Shown: piece after piece, positions 62,048 through 64,000 of the stretch
Position numbering within the stretch: position 1 is the first letter of the stretch
Layout: every line of letters starts with the position of its first letter
Source of the DNA: Branchiostoma floridae
Taxonomy: Eukaryota; Chordata; Leptocardii; Amphioxiformes; Branchiostomatidae
NCBI RefSeq assembly: GCF_000003815.2
Contig: NC_049982.1
Span: 28,673,428-28,737,427, forward strand
Direction: 5' to 3'
Length of the DNA stretch: 64,000 bases
Position numbers and translations under genes: made by a program
The notes under the pieces: model-generated
The model's input: the letters and a program-made list of their open reading frames with translations, nothing else
What the model was told of the DNA's origin: nothing
The model's database searches: none

Positions 62048-63243
62048 ATGGCGGGTGGTGTGTGCGTTCGACTTCTCGTCTTGCTTTGCACTGTTTCAAC
62101 CGTCCAGTCGAGCGTGGTTGCCCAAGCCAACGGTACGTTTATGACTAACTTTACCAAAGAAAATGGTACACCTGAAACGCAATGTCCCGCCTTCGAAAAC
62201 AACGGCCGGAACTCTTCGAAAGAGGCCTTTGAGCAGAGGTGAGTTTGTATACATGTGACAGGGTACCATTTGAGTATTCAATAAGTAAAAGCGGTTTGTA
62301 GTTGTATCCACAGACGAGGACAATGTGACACTGTACTCAAGTTAGCAACTTATATTAACAGTGCCACGTTCCTATTCTTTCAGGCACTCATGCGACAAGA
62401 AATAAACAGTTGTAATAAGCTAAAAACCTATTCCTAAATCAAAAGTCACTTCATACTTGAAAATTTCCTTTCGTCAGTTCGTAATAAAGCTTTTGCTTTT
62501 AATATAACCAAATTAAGAACCAGTTCACACTGTTTGGAAATAGAAAAAGGTCGGTACTGTAATATACCAGCCAACCAGAGGCAATGCCCTTCATGTAAAG
62601 ATGGTGTTGAAGATGAGTATCATTTTCTAATGACATGCCCTACATATAGCGTAGATAGACAAAAATTAATGGATATGATCACATGTTAATCTAGCACACC
62701 TTTACCAAAGAAAAATACATGTACTTTCAATCTACTTATGTCATGTCCAGACTACATCTTCGTATTTAGGCCAATACATATGTAATGCTCTAAAAAAGAG
62801 AGAATCTATTGTACAGTAACAGACCGACTTATTTAACTTGCATATTACATTATGTCAATACGCCATTTATGTTCACATTCCTGTACCATACATTTGTGTA
62901 GTTATAGACCTTAGACGAGTATCTTTGTATTTATTGACTTATCTGTTGCCTTGCAATTGTACCATGTACAAATGTCGTGCAATAAAGTTCATTCATTCAA
63001 TCATTCATTCTATCTATCAATTAATCCATTCACTTATTATTTCACCTATTTATTGATTCTTTCTTTCCAACAGAGACGTCCGATACCAATTTTCTCAGTC
63101 CAGTGTCAGGTCGCTACTGACACACGGGCACGTCTCGGAGCTACATCTGGACTTAACTCCAACACTGACGGTAATCTCCGACTTCAAAATGGCGCTAAAC
63201 AACATCCATTTTCTTATGATCGAGAGTCGGAACAAAACGGAAG
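62048..63243 (+). CDS. Secreted or surface glycoprotein, first two exons (continues off window)
   Basis: Exon 1 is 62048-62238 (ATG in the context CACCATGG; donor GAGCAGAG/GTGAGT, phase 2). Exon 2 is 63074-63243 (acceptor TTTCCAACAG; donor GGAAG/GTATGT, phase 1). The phases join. The protein opens with a clear signal peptide (MAGGVCVRLLVLLCTVSTVQ, then S). A glycosylation-rich stretch follows (NGT, NFT, NGT, NSS). After RDVRYQFSQSSVRSLLTHGH it continues ELHLDLTPTLTVISDFKMAL and MIESRNKTEG. No domain recognised; further exons must lie beyond 64000. A TATA-like 'gaaatatacataagg' lies about 55 bp upstream of the ATG. Confidence 0.7.
62456..62689 (+). pseudogene. Non-LTR reverse transcriptase 3' fragment in an intron
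   Basis: A 78-codon frame ends in TAA and reads NKAFAFNITKLRTSSHCLEI, EKGRYC, QRQCPSCKDGVEDEYHFLMT and CPTYSVDRQKL. This is the conserved C..C...H...C tail of CR1/Jockey-type elements. Its conserved frame suggests a fairly young 5'-truncated insertion. It lies between the two exons of the secreted-protein gene. Confidence 0.85.
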
Positions 63244-64000
63244 GTATGTCGTCTTGGATATCGAAAAATGCCTGAACATTTTTATTGTGTCTGCTAATTT
63301 GTCTATTGTTCCGATATATTTCTTTATTATCTGTACATTTACACTGGCTACATAGACATTGTCTATTTCCCTATCAAAACACGAAAGGGCCATCAATAGT
63401 TCAATTTTCGATGGTTCTATGCGTACATTATGAGAATCAACGTTACCGACACTTTCAACATGGAGCCAACGTTAAAAGTGTTTACGTCTAGAGATGTGAA
63501 GCTTTGCAGACCAATCTAGGTTGTACCCCTAGGGCTACGTTCCCCCATACATGTGGTGTCGGGCGCTCCGGAGGTACACCCAACCAGTCCAGACAGGATA
63601 TTGAAACAAGTTTCTTGGTTGGCGAGAGCCCTAATTCTATTACGTAAACCTAACTAGATCCGGCTGAATTACAATTTGCTAAATCATAATTTGCGAGATG
63701 TAAACACTTTTCATCATGAAAAGGATTTTGGTTAAAGTTTTGTTTTCCTCTTTCTTACTTTCGTACTAGTTTCTGTAAATGTGACTTCCATGTATCAATA
63801 GATAAAAAAATAAAATATTTAAAACAACGATAGTTTGTTGAAATTTTGCAGAATAGAATAACTTTATATATTTCCTCGTTACTCAATTCTTATAACTCCA
63901 TCGGGTACGCTAAGAGCGCCAAATCAAAAAGAAGATCATATCATGTCAAAGGTAAAACATTTCAAACCTAGAAGTTCTGCTGCAGTAGGGGGCACAAAAT
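63244..64000. other. Intron of the secreted-protein gene, nothing further seen
   Basis: No exon with matching phase is visible before the window ends. 'taaaaaaataaaat' near 63805 is a simple AT tract. Confidence 0.45.

Overview
The window looks like nuclear DNA of a lancelet (Branchiostoma, amphioxus). The clues are a domain-shuffled transmembrane lectin built from symmetric phase 1-1 exons (collagen-like, kringle, C-type lectin), cytoplasmic NPMY-type repeats, TTAGGG-type repeat DNA, a dense population of short foldback and TIR elements, and a tRNA-derived SINE with a deuterostome-type body. The genus is inferred; no ribosomal or mitochondrial marker is present. There are two 100-N assembly gaps.

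The main discovery is one very large DNA transposon, about 35.5 kb (12825-48327). It has near-identical terminal inverted repeats (671 and 687 bp) and a perfect 4-bp direct flank, TTCT, on both sides. Each TIR has three parts: about 175 bp of unique end, an array of 16-17 copies of a 25-bp imperfect palindrome, and about 90 bp of inner sequence. Three spliced genes that I could reconstruct with consistent intron phases lie inside. The first is a minus-strand 12-exon gene (686 aa) with a ParB/sulfiredoxin-fold domain, coiled coil and C-terminal SH3-like domain (14936-28841). The second is a small plus-strand gene for a membrane-anchored ubiquitin-like protein with an internal Gly-Gly (29564-31537). 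The third is a plus-strand 11-exon gene (754 aa) with a DDE/RNase-H-like transposase core and an RGG tail (39348-46842). I infer that these three genes plus the iteron-bearing TIRs form one mobile system. Older elements are nested in its introns and centre.

Left of the element, on the minus strand (about 4.2-12.8 kb), are exons of a type II membrane protein: a cytoplasmic-tail exon, a transmembrane exon, a long collagen-like exon expanded as a 51-bp minisatellite, two related stalk exons, a kringle and a C-type lectin domain. Two further lectin-domain copies are broken. Right of the element, also on the minus strand, are a start exon (57366-57411) and a tail exon carrying 17 copies of a 13-residue NPMY/NPMC repeat (55430-56137). 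The latter is paralogous to the exon at 12667-12759, so the giant element sits either inside one large lectin gene or between two tandem paralogs.

The rest is repeat-rich. It holds interstitial telomere-like DNA (2.1-2.4 kb), tandem blocks of a roughly 165-bp satellite (ends of the window, 48.6-49.3 kb), non-LTR retrotransposon fragments, mariner and Mutator-like MITEs, a 1.9-kb TATC/CAAT microsatellite (59.4-61.3 kb) and, at the right edge, the first two exons of an unrecognised secreted glycoprotein gene (62048 onward). I saw no tRNA or rRNA gene and no CRISPR array.
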